Positions 7,181 through 14,929 of a stretch of DNA of 42,271 bases are shown here, piece by piece. Under the pieces are notes generated by a model. That model made no database searches, had not been told where the DNA came from, and was given only the letters and a program-made list of their open reading frames with translations. Each line of letters begins with the position of its first letter. The first letter of the stretch is position 1. Position numbers and translations under genes: made by a program. Source of the DNA: JADGGV01 sp035715725 (lineage in GTDB: Bacteria > Gemmatimonadota > Gemmatimonadetes > Longimicrobiales > RSA9); NCBI GenBank assembly GCA_035715725.1, contig DASTKT010000189.1, positions 1 through 42,271 of the forward strand, written 5' to 3'.

Positions 7181-8908
7181 CTATGGCTGAGGGTTGAGCT
7201 TCGCGAGCAATCCGGCCCGGCCACTCTCCCGCACATCGGCGAGGGCGGGCTCGGTGATGCCGTCGTACAGCGCGAGCGCCTCCTGGCGGAGCTGCGCCGC
7301 GATCTCGGGCCGGCCCGCCTCCGCGTACACGCTCGCCATCGAGTCCAGGACGTGAGCCTCGCCGGGCCGGTGGTCGAGACCGCGGAACGTGTTGCGCGCG
7401 GCCTGGAAGCTCTCCAGCGCCATCTCGCCCCGGCCCTGATGGTAGATGGCGAGGGCCAGGTTGTTCAGGCACATGGCGAGGAGCACGTCCATCTTCGCGT
7501 CGAGGCAGACCTCGGCGCCGTACGTCAACTGCTCTTCCGCGGCGGCCCATTGGCCGACGGCCAGATAGGTGTTCCCGAGGTTGTAGTGCGCATTCGCCCG
7601 GTCGGCCGCCGAGTTCGTGCGGACCGCCTGCTCCAGCCACCGGAACTGGAATTCCTCCGCCGCGGCGTAGTCGCGTTCCGCGAAGGCGAAGCCGCCGAGC
7701 ACGGCGGTGTAGCGCATCGTCTCGATCGGCGTGAGCGAGCCGGAGTCCAGCTTCGCGGCGACGCCGTCGCGGATCTCGGCGGGCGAGAAGTAGAACGTCT
7801 GCACGGCCGCGCGGTAGGCGCGCGGCTGGAGCGGCGGGAGCAGCGGCCCGTCCGCGCCGTCCACCCAGACGTACTTGACCCGCGGGTGGCTCGCCGAGTG
7901 GACGAGCGCCTCGATCGACTGGTGGAACCGGTCCGTCAGGCGGATCCCGGCCGGCACGAGGACGAGCACGAGCCGGCGGCCGGGACTGACGGCGTCCTGC
8001 AGCGCCTCGGCGAACCGGCAGAAGCGTGGCTCCATCGGCTCGCCGCGCCGTCCCCCGCGGAACGCCCGGCAGAGGGCGAGGACCGCGGCCCTTTCCCTCG
8101 CGTCGTCGCGCGCGGCGAACAGCTTCGCGACGTGCACGACCGCCGCGTAGTAGAGCTCGGCCGGCTGGGTGAGCGGCGGCAGCGGGATGTGCAGCGTCGT
8201 CGTGCCGGTCCCGAGCGCGGCGAACACCTCGTGCGTGGCGGCGACCGACTCGGTGGACAGCAACAGGACCCGGCTGGTCGGCGAGGCCATGAACTCGCCG
8301 ACGAGGCGCTCCCGCGCGGCGTACGCTCGCGGGAGCCGCCGCGTGACGGCGCGGTCGGCGAGGAGCTCCGGCGCGCCGAGCATCGGCGCCTGGCGCGCGT
8401 CGAACACGATGTACTTCACCGCGGGGTCCGCGGTCGCGGACGCCAGCGCGCGGACCGACGCGCCCCAGCGCTCGACGTCCCGGATCCGCTCCGGCTTGAG
8501 GACGAGCACCACCGCGTCGCAGTACGGCCTCAGCTCGCGGGCGATCCGCTCGACGAGCTCGACGAAGACCACCTCCGGCGGAAGGCTCGGCCCGCCATCC
8601 GGCGCGAGCATCGCGGCCGGCGGTCGGATCTGGATTCCTGCATCCGGCGGTAGCTCGCCGAGCGCCTCGAAGTCCTGGAGGATGGACGCGGCCAGCTCGC
8701 GGTAGTACGGCTCGCCATCGTCGAAGGACACGGACCCCGCGAAGAACGCCCACGAAACGTCCGGATCGTCCTCGAAGGACGCCACGACCTTCGCGGCGGC
8801 CACCTCCATCTCGGGATCGACCCGCAGGACGAGCAGGTTCGTCGCCGGATCCTCGATGAATCGCCGGATCCCCTGCTTCTGGGCTTCGATGAAGGCCGTG
8901 AGCGGCAC
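7181..8908 (-). CDS. TPR protein with an internally duplicated N-terminal module, putative VgrG/PAAR loading factor
   Basis: A 575-aa cytoplasmic protein between vgrG1 and the PAAR-effector gene. Residues about 24-180 and 213-360 are two copies of one alpha/beta module; for example VLVLKPERIRD...VKYIVFD (about 134-170) is matched by VLVLVPAGIRL...VKYVWVD (about 314-350). The C-terminal part (about 400-550) is a run of tetratricopeptide-like helices (YNLGNTYLAVGQWAAAEEQL, LNNLALAIYHQGRGEMALESF, LDSMASVYAEAGRPEIAAQL). The start is GTG at 8908 with GGAG 6 nt upstream. Its position, where proteobacterial clusters carry DUF4123 or DUF1795 chaperones, makes an effector-loading role likely, but that is inference. 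I know no name for the duplicated module. Confidence 0.85.
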   Translation of the reverse strand: MPLTAFIEAQKQGIRRFIEDPATNLLVLRVDPEMEVAAAKVVASFEDDPDVSWAFFAGSVSFDDGEPYYRELAASILQDFEALGELPPDAGIQIRPPAAMLAPDGGPSLPPEVVFVELVERIARELRPYCDAVVLVLKPERIRDVERWGASVRALASATADPAVKYIVFDARQAPMLGAPELLADRAVTRRLPRAYAARERLVGEFMASPTSRVLLLSTESVAATHEVFAALGTGTTTLHIPLPPLTQPAELYYAAVVHVAKLFAARDDARERAAVLALCRAFRGGRRGEPMEPRFCRFAEALQDAVSPGRRLVLVLVPAGIRLTDRFHQSIEALVHSASHPRVKYVWVDGADGPLLPPLQPRAYRAAVQTFYFSPAEIRDGVAAKLDSGSLTPIETMRYTAVLGGFAFAERDYAAAEEFQFRWLEQAVRTNSAADRANAHYNLGNTYLAVGQWAAAEEQLTYGAEVCLDAKMDVLLAMCLNNLALAIYHQGRGEMALESFQAARNTFRGLDHRPGEAHVLDSMASVYAEAGRPEIAAQLRQEALALYDGITEPALADVRESGRAGLLAKLNPQP

Positions 8909-8928
8909 GGGCGGCTCCGATCCGGCGG

Positions 8929-10947
8929 TCAGTTGATCTTCACGAGCGCCCCGGAGATGGTCACGCCGCTCGGATCCAGTATGATGGAACCGGCCGGCCC
9001 CGAGATCGTGACCTTCTTCCCCACGATGCTGACTTCGCCGTCGCCCACCTGGATGTCCGGCCCGACGATGTAGAGGTGGCTGTCGCCCTGCAGACGCAGC
9101 TCCTTGCCGACGACGAAGCAGTGGTCCTTCCCCTCGACCGTGGTGTCCGGCGCCGTGACGCCGGCCTTCGCCTTCCCGCTGGCGACGACGTTCGGTTCGC
9201 CGTACACGTACGCGCCGGCGCCGCCCTTTCCGATGAGGGTCGCGCCCTTCCCCTCGCCGACCGCGACCAGCCCCTCGGCCTTGCCGTGGAGGTAGACCTG
9301 CTTCGCCGCATCCGCCACGTAGTGCCCCGACGACACGGCGACGACGCGGTTGCCCGACTGCACCGTGAGCATCGCATCCCCCTTCACCGTCACGGTCTGC
9401 TTCCCCGTCTTCACCGTGTGCGTCTCATCGTGCAGCACGGTCGTGTTCAGGTTGTACTGCGCATGGACGGTGAACGCCTCCTTCCCCTTCGTGTCCGTCA
9501 TCGAGATCTCGTTGTGGCCGCCGCCACCGGGCGAGCTGCGCGACTTCATCCCCATCTGGATCCCGGCGCCGGGCAGCTCGAACGGCGGCGTCTGGTCGGC
9601 GTTGTAGACGCTCCCGAGGATGATCGGGCGGTCCGGGTCGCCATCCAGGAACTGGACGACGACCTCGTTGCCGATGCGCGGCAGGGTGGCGGCGCCCCAC
9701 CCCTTGCCGGCCCAGGGCTGCGCCACGCGGAGCCAGCACGAGCTGTTCTCGTCTCGCTTCCCCAGGCGGTCCCAGTAGAACTGGACCTTCACCCGCGCGT
9801 GCTTGTCGGTGTAGACCTCCTCGCCGGCCGGGCCCACCACGACCGCGGTCTGCGAGCCGGGAACGACCGGCTTCGAGGTCGTCCGCTCCGGCCGGTACGG
9901 GACGTCGAACGGGATCGCGACGAACTCGTTCGAGTAATGGAACGCCGAGACGCCGCCCGTGCGGAACTCGCCGCTGTGCGCCTCGTGGCGCACCTCGAGC
10001 AGCATGTATTCGTCGTTCATCTTCGGGTTGAAGTGCGCGTGCAGCTTGAACCGTGTCCCGCTGGCGAACGCCCGGACGCTGCTCTTCCCGTTCAACTGCT
10101 GCTCGCGCGCCTCGTCGGCCTCGACGAGAAGCCGCGCCTGCCGGTAGCCTTCGTCCTCCGACGTATGCGCGCCCGAGTAGTCGTAGACCTCCTCGCCCCA
10201 TCCCGCGACCGTGGCGTCGACCGACGGGCTCAGCGAGAGCGCGGGCTGGAGGTAGTCGTACGCCTTCAGCGTCACCTTGCTGGAGTGGACCGCGAACTCG
10301 CGGTGGATCTCCAGCACCACGTCCTCGTCGGGCTGGCCCTGCAGCGCCATGCGCGCCGCCGCGCCGTCGGGACACGGCGGCACCGCGCTGTTCGCGTCGG
10401 CGATGACCATCATCTCCTGGTCCGCGCCGTGGTCGAAGAAGTAGAAGATCCCCTCCTCCTCCATCAGCCGGGAGATGAAGTCCAGGTCGCTTTCCCGGTA
10501 CTGGACGCAGTACTCTCGCGCCGGGTGCTGGCCTCGCACCTTGAGCTTGTACTGGACGCCGTGCTCCGCGAGGACCTGCTCGACGATCTGCGGGACGGTC
10601 TTCTGCTGGAAGATCCGGCAGTCGCGCGACAGGCTCAGGAACCAGAGGCGCGGCACGACCTCGGCCCGATAGAACGTCATCTCCTCGTGCTGGCCGAGCT
10701 GCACGAATCGGCTGATCCAGCCGTGGACGCTGCGTTGCGTCCGGTCAGGGAGCGAGAGCATGACCTGGACGTGCGTCCGCAGCAAGCTGCCGCCGTCGAG
10801 CGCCGGGTCGTCCGACATCAGGTCGAGCACGAGCCGGAACGGCCGGGATACCGCCTCCGTCGCGGTGAAGCCGCGCAGGAAAAGCTTGTCGGGGCCGAGC
10901 ACGGACTGGAGCTGGAGCGGACGATCCTGCTGGAGGAACGTGGCCAT
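8929..10947 (-). CDS. vgrG: VgrG spike protein (TssI), copy 1
   Basis: A 672-aa spike protein that caps the Hcp tube as a trimer. The N-terminal Gp27-like part includes YRESDLDFISRLMEEEG followed by IFYFFDH. A Gp5-type OB fold follows with SSCWLRVAQPWAGKGWG and VVVQFLDGDPDRPIILG. From about residue 475 a beta-helical DUF2345/needle region runs to the end and closes with GALVKIN. There is no extra enzymatic domain, so the cargo must come from the downstream PAAR protein. The ATG at 10947 has AGGAGC at normal spacing. It heads cargo module 1 and is a clear paralogue of the VgrG at 17011-19002, differing mainly in the needle. Confidence 0.96.
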   Translation of the reverse strand: MATFLQQDRPLQLQSVLGPDKLFLRGFTATEAVSRPFRLVLDLMSDDPALDGGSLLRTHVQVMLSLPDRTQRSVHGWISRFVQLGQHEEMTFYRAEVVPRLWFLSLSRDCRIFQQKTVPQIVEQVLAEHGVQYKLKVRGQHPAREYCVQYRESDLDFISRLMEEEGIFYFFDHGADQEMMVIADANSAVPPCPDGAAARMALQGQPDEDVVLEIHREFAVHSSKVTLKAYDYLQPALSLSPSVDATVAGWGEEVYDYSGAHTSEDEGYRQARLLVEADEAREQQLNGKSSVRAFASGTRFKLHAHFNPKMNDEYMLLEVRHEAHSGEFRTGGVSAFHYSNEFVAIPFDVPYRPERTTSKPVVPGSQTAVVVGPAGEEVYTDKHARVKVQFYWDRLGKRDENSSCWLRVAQPWAGKGWGAATLPRIGNEVVVQFLDGDPDRPIILGSVYNADQTPPFELPGAGIQMGMKSRSSPGGGGHNEISMTDTKGKEAFTVHAQYNLNTTVLHDETHTVKTGKQTVTVKGDAMLTVQSGNRVVAVSSGHYVADAAKQVYLHGKAEGLVAVGEGKGATLIGKGGAGAYVYGEPNVVASGKAKAGVTAPDTTVEGKDHCFVVGKELRLQGDSHLYIVGPDIQVGDGEVSIVGKKVTISGPAGSIILDPSGVTISGALVKIN

Positions 10948-11136
10948 GGGTCGCTCCTGGTCGCCTGCGGGAGATGCGAGACGGGTCCGCGCGGTGGGGA
11001 CGCCGGGAGCGCCCCGCCGCGGCGCTCCAGGGCTGCCGCGCCGTGTGGGGGTTCATTGAAAGGTATGACATTCGCCGGCTCCGGGACCAGCTTTCCGGTT
11101 TTCGGCCGGCAGGGTCGGCCGGCGGCCGACGGCGGG
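10948..11136. other. Intergenic gap upstream of vgrG1
   Basis: A 189-nt gap between two minus-strand genes. GC-rich inverted repeats at 11115-11129 (TCGGCC arms, 3-nt loop) follow the stop of the HEAT gene and could act as a weak terminator. An AT-richer island at about 11049-11076 (with GTCATACC on the minus strand) is the best place for a vgrG1 promoter. I see no convincing -35. Confidence 0.3.
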
Positions 11137-12366
11137 TCAGTCGAAGCGCAGCGGGAACGCCTCGAGCTGGAGCGGCGAGCCGCCCCACGCGCCGTGGAAG
11201 CGGCTGCGGAGGAACATCTCCGTGCGGGTCTCCATGTCGAGGCCGGCGAACGTCGCCGGGTCGATCGGGCGGCCCATGTCGAGGCCGCGGCAGAGGCGGG
11301 GGACGGCGCCGACGCTTCGCGCCAGGCGCTCCCAGGCGCGCCGCGCCCGCTCCGGATCGGGGAGTGCGACCTCCTCGGCGAACTCGGCTTCGAACGCGTC
11401 GGCTCCGCCGCCGATCGTGGCCGTCCGTGACGATGCCGCGCTCTCGCCCGTGATCTTCGCGAACGCGGCCCCGGCGGCGCTGGCGGCCGCGGGGTCCGCG
11501 TCCTCCATCCCGCGCAGCACCAGCTCCATCAGCGAGGCGTTGCCGAGCGCGCCGAGCAGGCGGAACCGGCCCGGCCCGAGCGCCGCGTCGTCGGCCAGCG
11601 CGCGGAAGAGGCCGGCGTCCGCGGGGCCCGCGAGGATCGCGAGCAGCCGCAGGTCCTCCAGCCGCTCGGGGGCCGGCTGCGCGGCCATTTGCCGCGTCAC
11701 CGGCAGCACGCCCTGGAGCCGGCACCACGCGCCGGCCCAGAGCGCGGCCGACGCCACCGCGGCGTCCTCGTCCCGGAGCGCCGCCGCGTACGTCTTCGGG
11801 CTCAGCTCCGGCCCCAGGTAGCCGGCCAGGCGCCAGCCCGCCACGCGCACCGCCGGGTCGGGGTCCGCCAGGAAACGGCCGATCTGGTCGGTGCTCAGGC
11901 GCAGCACGCCGCGGAACGCGAGCGCCTCCGCCGCGGCCACGGCGATCGCGCCCGCCGGCGCGTCCAGCAACGGGCCCAGCCGCTCGGTCGCATCGGGATT
12001 CGGCGCGTGGGCGAGCGCATCGCGCAACGCACCGAGCGCCGGGCCCTGCGCCGCCGCGAGCGCGGCGACCACGCGGTGCGCGAGATCCGCGCGCCGCAGG
12101 TGCAGCAGCGAGAACGCGGACGAGAAGACCGCCAGCGGATCGTCCGAGTCGAGCCCCGCCGCGATGAGGTCGAGCCCCCGCTCGCCGACCGCGAGCACTC
12201 CCTGGAGGTGCGCCTGGATGCGCTCGTCCAGGCGACGCAGCGTCCGCGGCGTCTCCTCCGCCGAGCGCAGCGCACCGGCGCGGCGGCCCCAGAGGAACCC
12301 CAGCTCCTCGAGGTGCTCCTCGAGGACGTCCGGCAGGAACGCGAGACGGGCGGTCGGCGCGGGCAT
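11137..12366 (-). CDS. HEAT-repeat protein, TIGR02270-like, T6SS-associated
   Basis: A 409-aa soluble helical-repeat protein. The opening (FLPDVLEEHLEELGFLWGRRAGAL) and the later HEAT-type repeats, such as AAAEALAFRGVL and DPDPAVRVAGWRLAGYLG, fit the TIGR02270 family of conserved proteins common in T6SS and multi-VgrG loci of myxobacteria and Ralstonia-like genomes. There is no signal peptide or membrane segment. The C-terminal segment with RLCRGLDMGRPID and HGAWGGSPLQLEAFPLR is the usual family ending as I recall it. The start at 12366 lies 4 nt from the stop of the DUF6484 gene, so the two are co-transcribed. It is the last gene of cargo module 2. Its molecular role is not established. Confidence 0.8.
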   Translation of the reverse strand: MPAPTARLAFLPDVLEEHLEELGFLWGRRAGALRSAEETPRTLRRLDERIQAHLQGVLAVGERGLDLIAAGLDSDDPLAVFSSAFSLLHLRRADLAHRVVAALAAAQGPALGALRDALAHAPNPDATERLGPLLDAPAGAIAVAAAEALAFRGVLRLSTDQIGRFLADPDPAVRVAGWRLAGYLGPELSPKTYAAALRDEDAAVASAALWAGAWCRLQGVLPVTRQMAAQPAPERLEDLRLLAILAGPADAGLFRALADDAALGPGRFRLLGALGNASLMELVLRGMEDADPAAASAAGAAFAKITGESAASSRTATIGGGADAFEAEFAEEVALPDPERARRAWERLARSVGAVPRLCRGLDMGRPIDPATFAGLDMETRTEMFLRSRFHGAWGGSPLQLEAFPLRFD

Positions 12367-12370
12367 CGCG

Positions 12371-12853
12371 TCAGTTGATCGAGACGGAGCCGCCCTTGAT
12401 GCGGTTCACCCGCTGGGCGTGCGAGACGAGGTCCTTCCCCTTGATCAGGATCTTGCCATCCTCGCGCAGCGTGATCGACCCCCCGCCGCAGCGCAGCGTG
12501 AGATTCCGCCGCGCCTCGAGGACCAGCTCGTCGGGCGCGTCGGCGCCGGCCATCTCGGCGCGCGCGCCGTACGCCTCGACGCGCCCGAGGATCACGCCGC
12601 GCGGCTCCGTGCCGGACGGCAGGAGCACGAGGACGACATCCCCGGCGGCGAGCTCGACCGCGGAAGCGCCGCTCCGCAGCACGTCGCACGGGACCGGCAC
12701 GCTCGCGTCCGCGCCGCATCCCACCACCAGCGCGCCGTCGTCGGCGACGCCCAGCACCCGGCCGCGGGCCACCGGCCCGGTCAGCGCCGCCGTCACGGCA
12801 TCCATTTTTCTTCGCATGGCCGATGCTCCGATCCTCGTGCGCCGCCGGCTCAT
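12371..12853 (-). CDS. DUF6484-like protein with a VgrG-needle-like tail
   Basis: Predicted 160 aa. The middle shows an SH3/OB-like beta barrel (GRVLGVADDGALVVG, DVVLVLLPSGTEPRGVILGRV), as in DUF6484 proteins of T6SS loci. The end (LTLRCGGGSITLREDGKILIKGKDL ... GSVSIN, interrupted here) resembles the C-terminal DUF2345 beta-helix of VgrG2 (LLKKDGTITIKGKDIKI ... KVQAN). The start at 12853 overlaps the Imm11 stop as ATGA and has GGAG 8 nt upstream. The ATG at 12817, giving 148 aa, has an equally spaced GGAG and cannot be excluded. The likely role is a spike-associated or effector-delivery accessory protein. Confidence 0.8.
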   Translation of the reverse strand: MSRRRTRIGASAMRRKMDAVTAALTGPVARGRVLGVADDGALVVGCGADASVPVPCDVLRSGASAVELAAGDVVLVLLPSGTEPRGVILGRVEAYGARAEMAGADAPDELVLEARRNLTLRCGGGSITLREDGKILIKGKDLVSHAQRVNRIKGGSVSIN

Positions 12854-13407
12854 CCGACCCACTCCGACGGCTCGATGAAGTCCAGGTACGGGATGCCGGC
12901 GCGCTCGAGGTGGTCCTTCACCGACTCGTGCACGATGATCCCGTTGATGCTCTCCGCCAGGCGGAACATGAGCGCGCCGCCCGTCTTGCTCTCGTCGATC
13001 ACCAGGCCGTCGAAGTCGACGTCGATGACCGGCTCGCCGTGCGCCACGTGCTGCGAGGCGCCGAGGTCCGCGCAGGCGACGGCGCCGACGATGTTGACCG
13101 CCTTGTAGTTCCGGTGGTCGACGCCCGTGTCGCGGTCGTGGATGATCGCGTCGTACACGTCCAGGTTGTCGACGCCCGCCTCCCGCAGCGCCGCGACCAT
13201 GTCCTCGCGCAGCAGCAGGATGCCCGAGTTGAACATCGGGACGAGCGCGTCGCCCTCCGACGTGTCCAGGTCGACCTCGATCGGCGTTCGCAGCGGCACC
13301 GCGATGCGCTGGCCCGTCATCCACGACACGCCCTCGATCTCCGGCACCTCGCCGATCGTCGCGCGGTCGCGGTCCATCGGGCCGAAGCAGCTCAGCATGT
13401 AGTACAC
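12850..13407 (-). CDS. Imm11-family immunity protein
   Basis: A 185-aa cytoplasmic protein matching the Imm11 (DUF1629) pattern: a central strand segment IDVDFDGLVIDESKTG followed by LMFRLAE, and IIVHESVKDHLE near the C-terminus. The family is typically encoded beside polymorphic toxins, notably AHH nucleases, as here. The start is GTG at 13407 with a strong GGGGAGGA about 6 nt upstream. The gene lies 33 nt downstream of the AHH gene and overlaps the DUF6484 start by 4 nt. It should neutralise the AHH nuclease inside the producer; the pairing is inferred from adjacency and family habit. Confidence 0.83.
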   Translation of the reverse strand: MYYMLSCFGPMDRDRATIGEVPEIEGVSWMTGQRIAVPLRTPIEVDLDTSEGDALVPMFNSGILLLREDMVAALREAGVDNLDVYDAIIHDRDTGVDHRNYKAVNIVGAVACADLGASQHVAHGEPVIDVDFDGLVIDESKTGGALMFRLAESINGIIVHESVKDHLERAGIPYLDFIEPSEWVG

Positions 13408-13440
13408 GCCGTGTCCTCCCCGCGGGATCGGAGCGTCCGC

Positions 13441-14190
13441 CTACTTCTTGGCGAGCTTGTACGCCCGCGCAAAGCGCGAGGTGAAGATCGGATCGCGCCA
13501 GGCGCGGGGTGAGCAGACCAGATACCCCTCGAGCCGCAGCGCCACGTTCCGCAGCCGGTCGAGCAGCTCGTAGGGCGGCTCGTACGGCTTCTTCTTCTCC
13601 GTGTCGCCGGCGCAGTTCTTCTTGCCGCACCCCGGCGTGCCGCCGTTCTTGATGCGCGCCTCGATCTTCTCGGCGATCTTGTCCAGCACGCCGGTCACGA
13701 AGTCGTTGTACGCCGGGTGCGCGTCGTGGAACTGCCGCGTCGGGCTGCTCGCGTCCATGGCGGCGAAGGCGTAGGCCTGCTGCGACGTGTACGCCGTCCA
13801 CGACTTGCCCGTGGCCCGGTAGCCGGCGTTCCCGGGGAGGCTGACGCCGTTGTCCCGGCCGTTCACGTCGTAGCCGATGTGCTCCTTGATGTTGCCCGGC
13901 CGCTTGTCCACCCACTTCCGCAGCTTCGTCTTCGGCCAGCTCGCGTTCCCCGGGAGCAGGTGGTGCGGCGTGTACTGCGCCTTGTGCGCCGCGCCGTTCA
14001 CCTTGATGTCGAGCGGCGTCGTGAAATGGTACTTCGGGCCGAGCGCCGCGCCCAGCGCCCCCGCGTCGTTCGCCTCCCAGCGCGGCATCACCTGCTTCAC
14101 CGTCTTGGGCGGGTTGTTCGCGTGGTCGAACGGGCACTCCATCGGCCCGCCCGGCACGTCGAACGCCACCGCCTCTCCGAGATCCGCCAT
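13441..14190 (-). CDS. AHH-type nuclease effector
   Basis: A 249-aa toxin with an AHH/HNH-like nuclease core: YTPHHLLPGN at about 73-82 with the paired histidines His76 and His77, then HIGYDVNGRDNGVSLPGN at about 104-121, and HPAYNDFVTGVLDKI at about 158-172. These three blocks in this order are the signature of the AHH family (a treble-clef-like metal nuclease). A CGKKNC pair at 188-193, together with Cys19 and Cys226, might bind a further metal. There is no signal peptide and no fused PAAR or VgrG domain, so it depends on separate adaptors. The neighbours fit that: DUF4150 tip, KAS-like protein and DUF2169 upstream, Imm11 downstream. The target nucleic acid is not deducible. Confidence 0.85.
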   Translation of the reverse strand: MADLGEAVAFDVPGGPMECPFDHANNPPKTVKQVMPRWEANDAGALGAALGPKYHFTTPLDIKVNGAAHKAQYTPHHLLPGNASWPKTKLRKWVDKRPGNIKEHIGYDVNGRDNGVSLPGNAGYRATGKSWTAYTSQQAYAFAAMDASSPTRQFHDAHPAYNDFVTGVLDKIAEKIEARIKNGGTPGCGKKNCAGDTEKKKPYEPPYELLDRLRNVALRLEGYLVCSPRAWRDPIFTSRFARAYKLAKK

Positions 14191-14208
14191 CCCGTCTCCT
14201 CCGCTCGC

Positions 14209-14496
14209 TCAGGCCCCGCCCAGCTTCGCCGCGAGGGCCGCGGCGCGCTCCCGCAGCGTATCCACGCGCTCGCCCCACGTCTCCCGCACGTACTCCCGGT
14301 CCAGCTCGTCGAGCTCCGCGCGCGCCAGCAGCTCCTCGTAGTCCGCCAGCTTCCGCCGCGCATCGGCGAGCGCATCGGGAAGCTCCGAGTCCGGCAGGTC
14401 GCCCGTGAGCGCCTCGTACAGGCGGTCCTGCACGCCGCGGAAGTCCGCGCCGAACGCCGCCACCAGCTGCTTCAGGTCGTAGGAGCTCATCGCCAT
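14209..14496 (-). CDS. Small helical hypothetical protein (95 aa)
   Basis: Predicted to be almost entirely alpha-helical, with a charged coiled-coil-like stretch (LADARRKLADYEELLARAEL, then DELDREYVRETW). The start at 14496 is chosen because AGGAG lies 8 nt upstream; a GTG at 14505 and an ATG at 14490 are alternatives. It sits between the DUF4150 tip gene and the AHH nuclease gene, 18 nt from the latter. A chaperone or co-adaptor that joins the nuclease to the tip is plausible from place and shape, but no family is recognised. Confidence 0.72.
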   Translation of the reverse strand: MAMSSYDLKQLVAAFGADFRGVQDRLYEALTGDLPDSELPDALADARRKLADYEELLARAELDELDREYVRETWGERVDTLRERAAALAAKLGGA

Positions 14497-14532
14497 CCTC
14501 GGCACTCCTCCCGCGCCGGCCCGCGCCGGCGC

Positions 14533-14919
14533 TCAGCCCATGATGTTCTTCTTGTTCTGGAAGAGCGGGTCGCCCATCCGGCAGACGTTGTTCCCCTCGA
14601 ACTTCACGTCGAACGAGTACATCATGAACTCGCACTCGTTCATGTTGACGCTCGACATGACGCCGCCGGCCACGCCCGCCTCGTCGCCCGACGACTTGAT
14701 GTACTTCGCGCCCTTCACCATCGGCATCTGCCCGTCGGTCTTCACGGACGTCGGCCCCTGCGCGGTGTCCGTCGACTGGCCGAGGTTGGGGTAGGGAATC
14801 GGCACCGGCGAGGGCGCCGGCGGCGCCGGCGTCTTGCACACGTCGGGGAACACGAGGCTCATCCCGTTGCTCCCCTTGTGCACGATCCCGCGGAAGTTCA
14901 CGAACGTGGTCTGTGGCAT
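14533..14919 (-). CDS. DUF4150 PAAR-like spike-tip protein
   Basis: A 128-aa stand-alone tip of the DUF4150 family. The family hallmarks are the opening of about 20 residues ending in SNGMSLVFPDVCKTP, the Pro-rich PSPVPIPYPNLGQSTDT segment, a GDEAGVAGGVMSS block and the NNVCRMGDPLFQNKKN ending. Such proteins replace canonical PAAR domains at the VgrG apex and link to effectors not fused to a tip. The ATG at 14919 has GGAG 7 nt upstream. It lies between the adaptor pair (DUF2169, KAS-like) and the nuclease genes, consistent with VgrG2-tip-nuclease assembly. Confidence 0.9.
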   Translation of the reverse strand: MPQTTFVNFRGIVHKGSNGMSLVFPDVCKTPAPPAPSPVPIPYPNLGQSTDTAQGPTSVKTDGQMPMVKGAKYIKSSGDEAGVAGGVMSSVNMNECEFMMYSFDVKFEGNNVCRMGDPLFQNKKNIMG

Positions 14920-14929
14920 TGCTCGACTC

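Noticed and set aside
5748..8753. A 1001-codon minus-strand frame that would fuse the PAAR effector to upstream sequence
   Set aside because: The upstream part is a shadow of the TPR gene in another frame. The PAAR protein begins naturally at 7172, 8 nt after the TPR stop.
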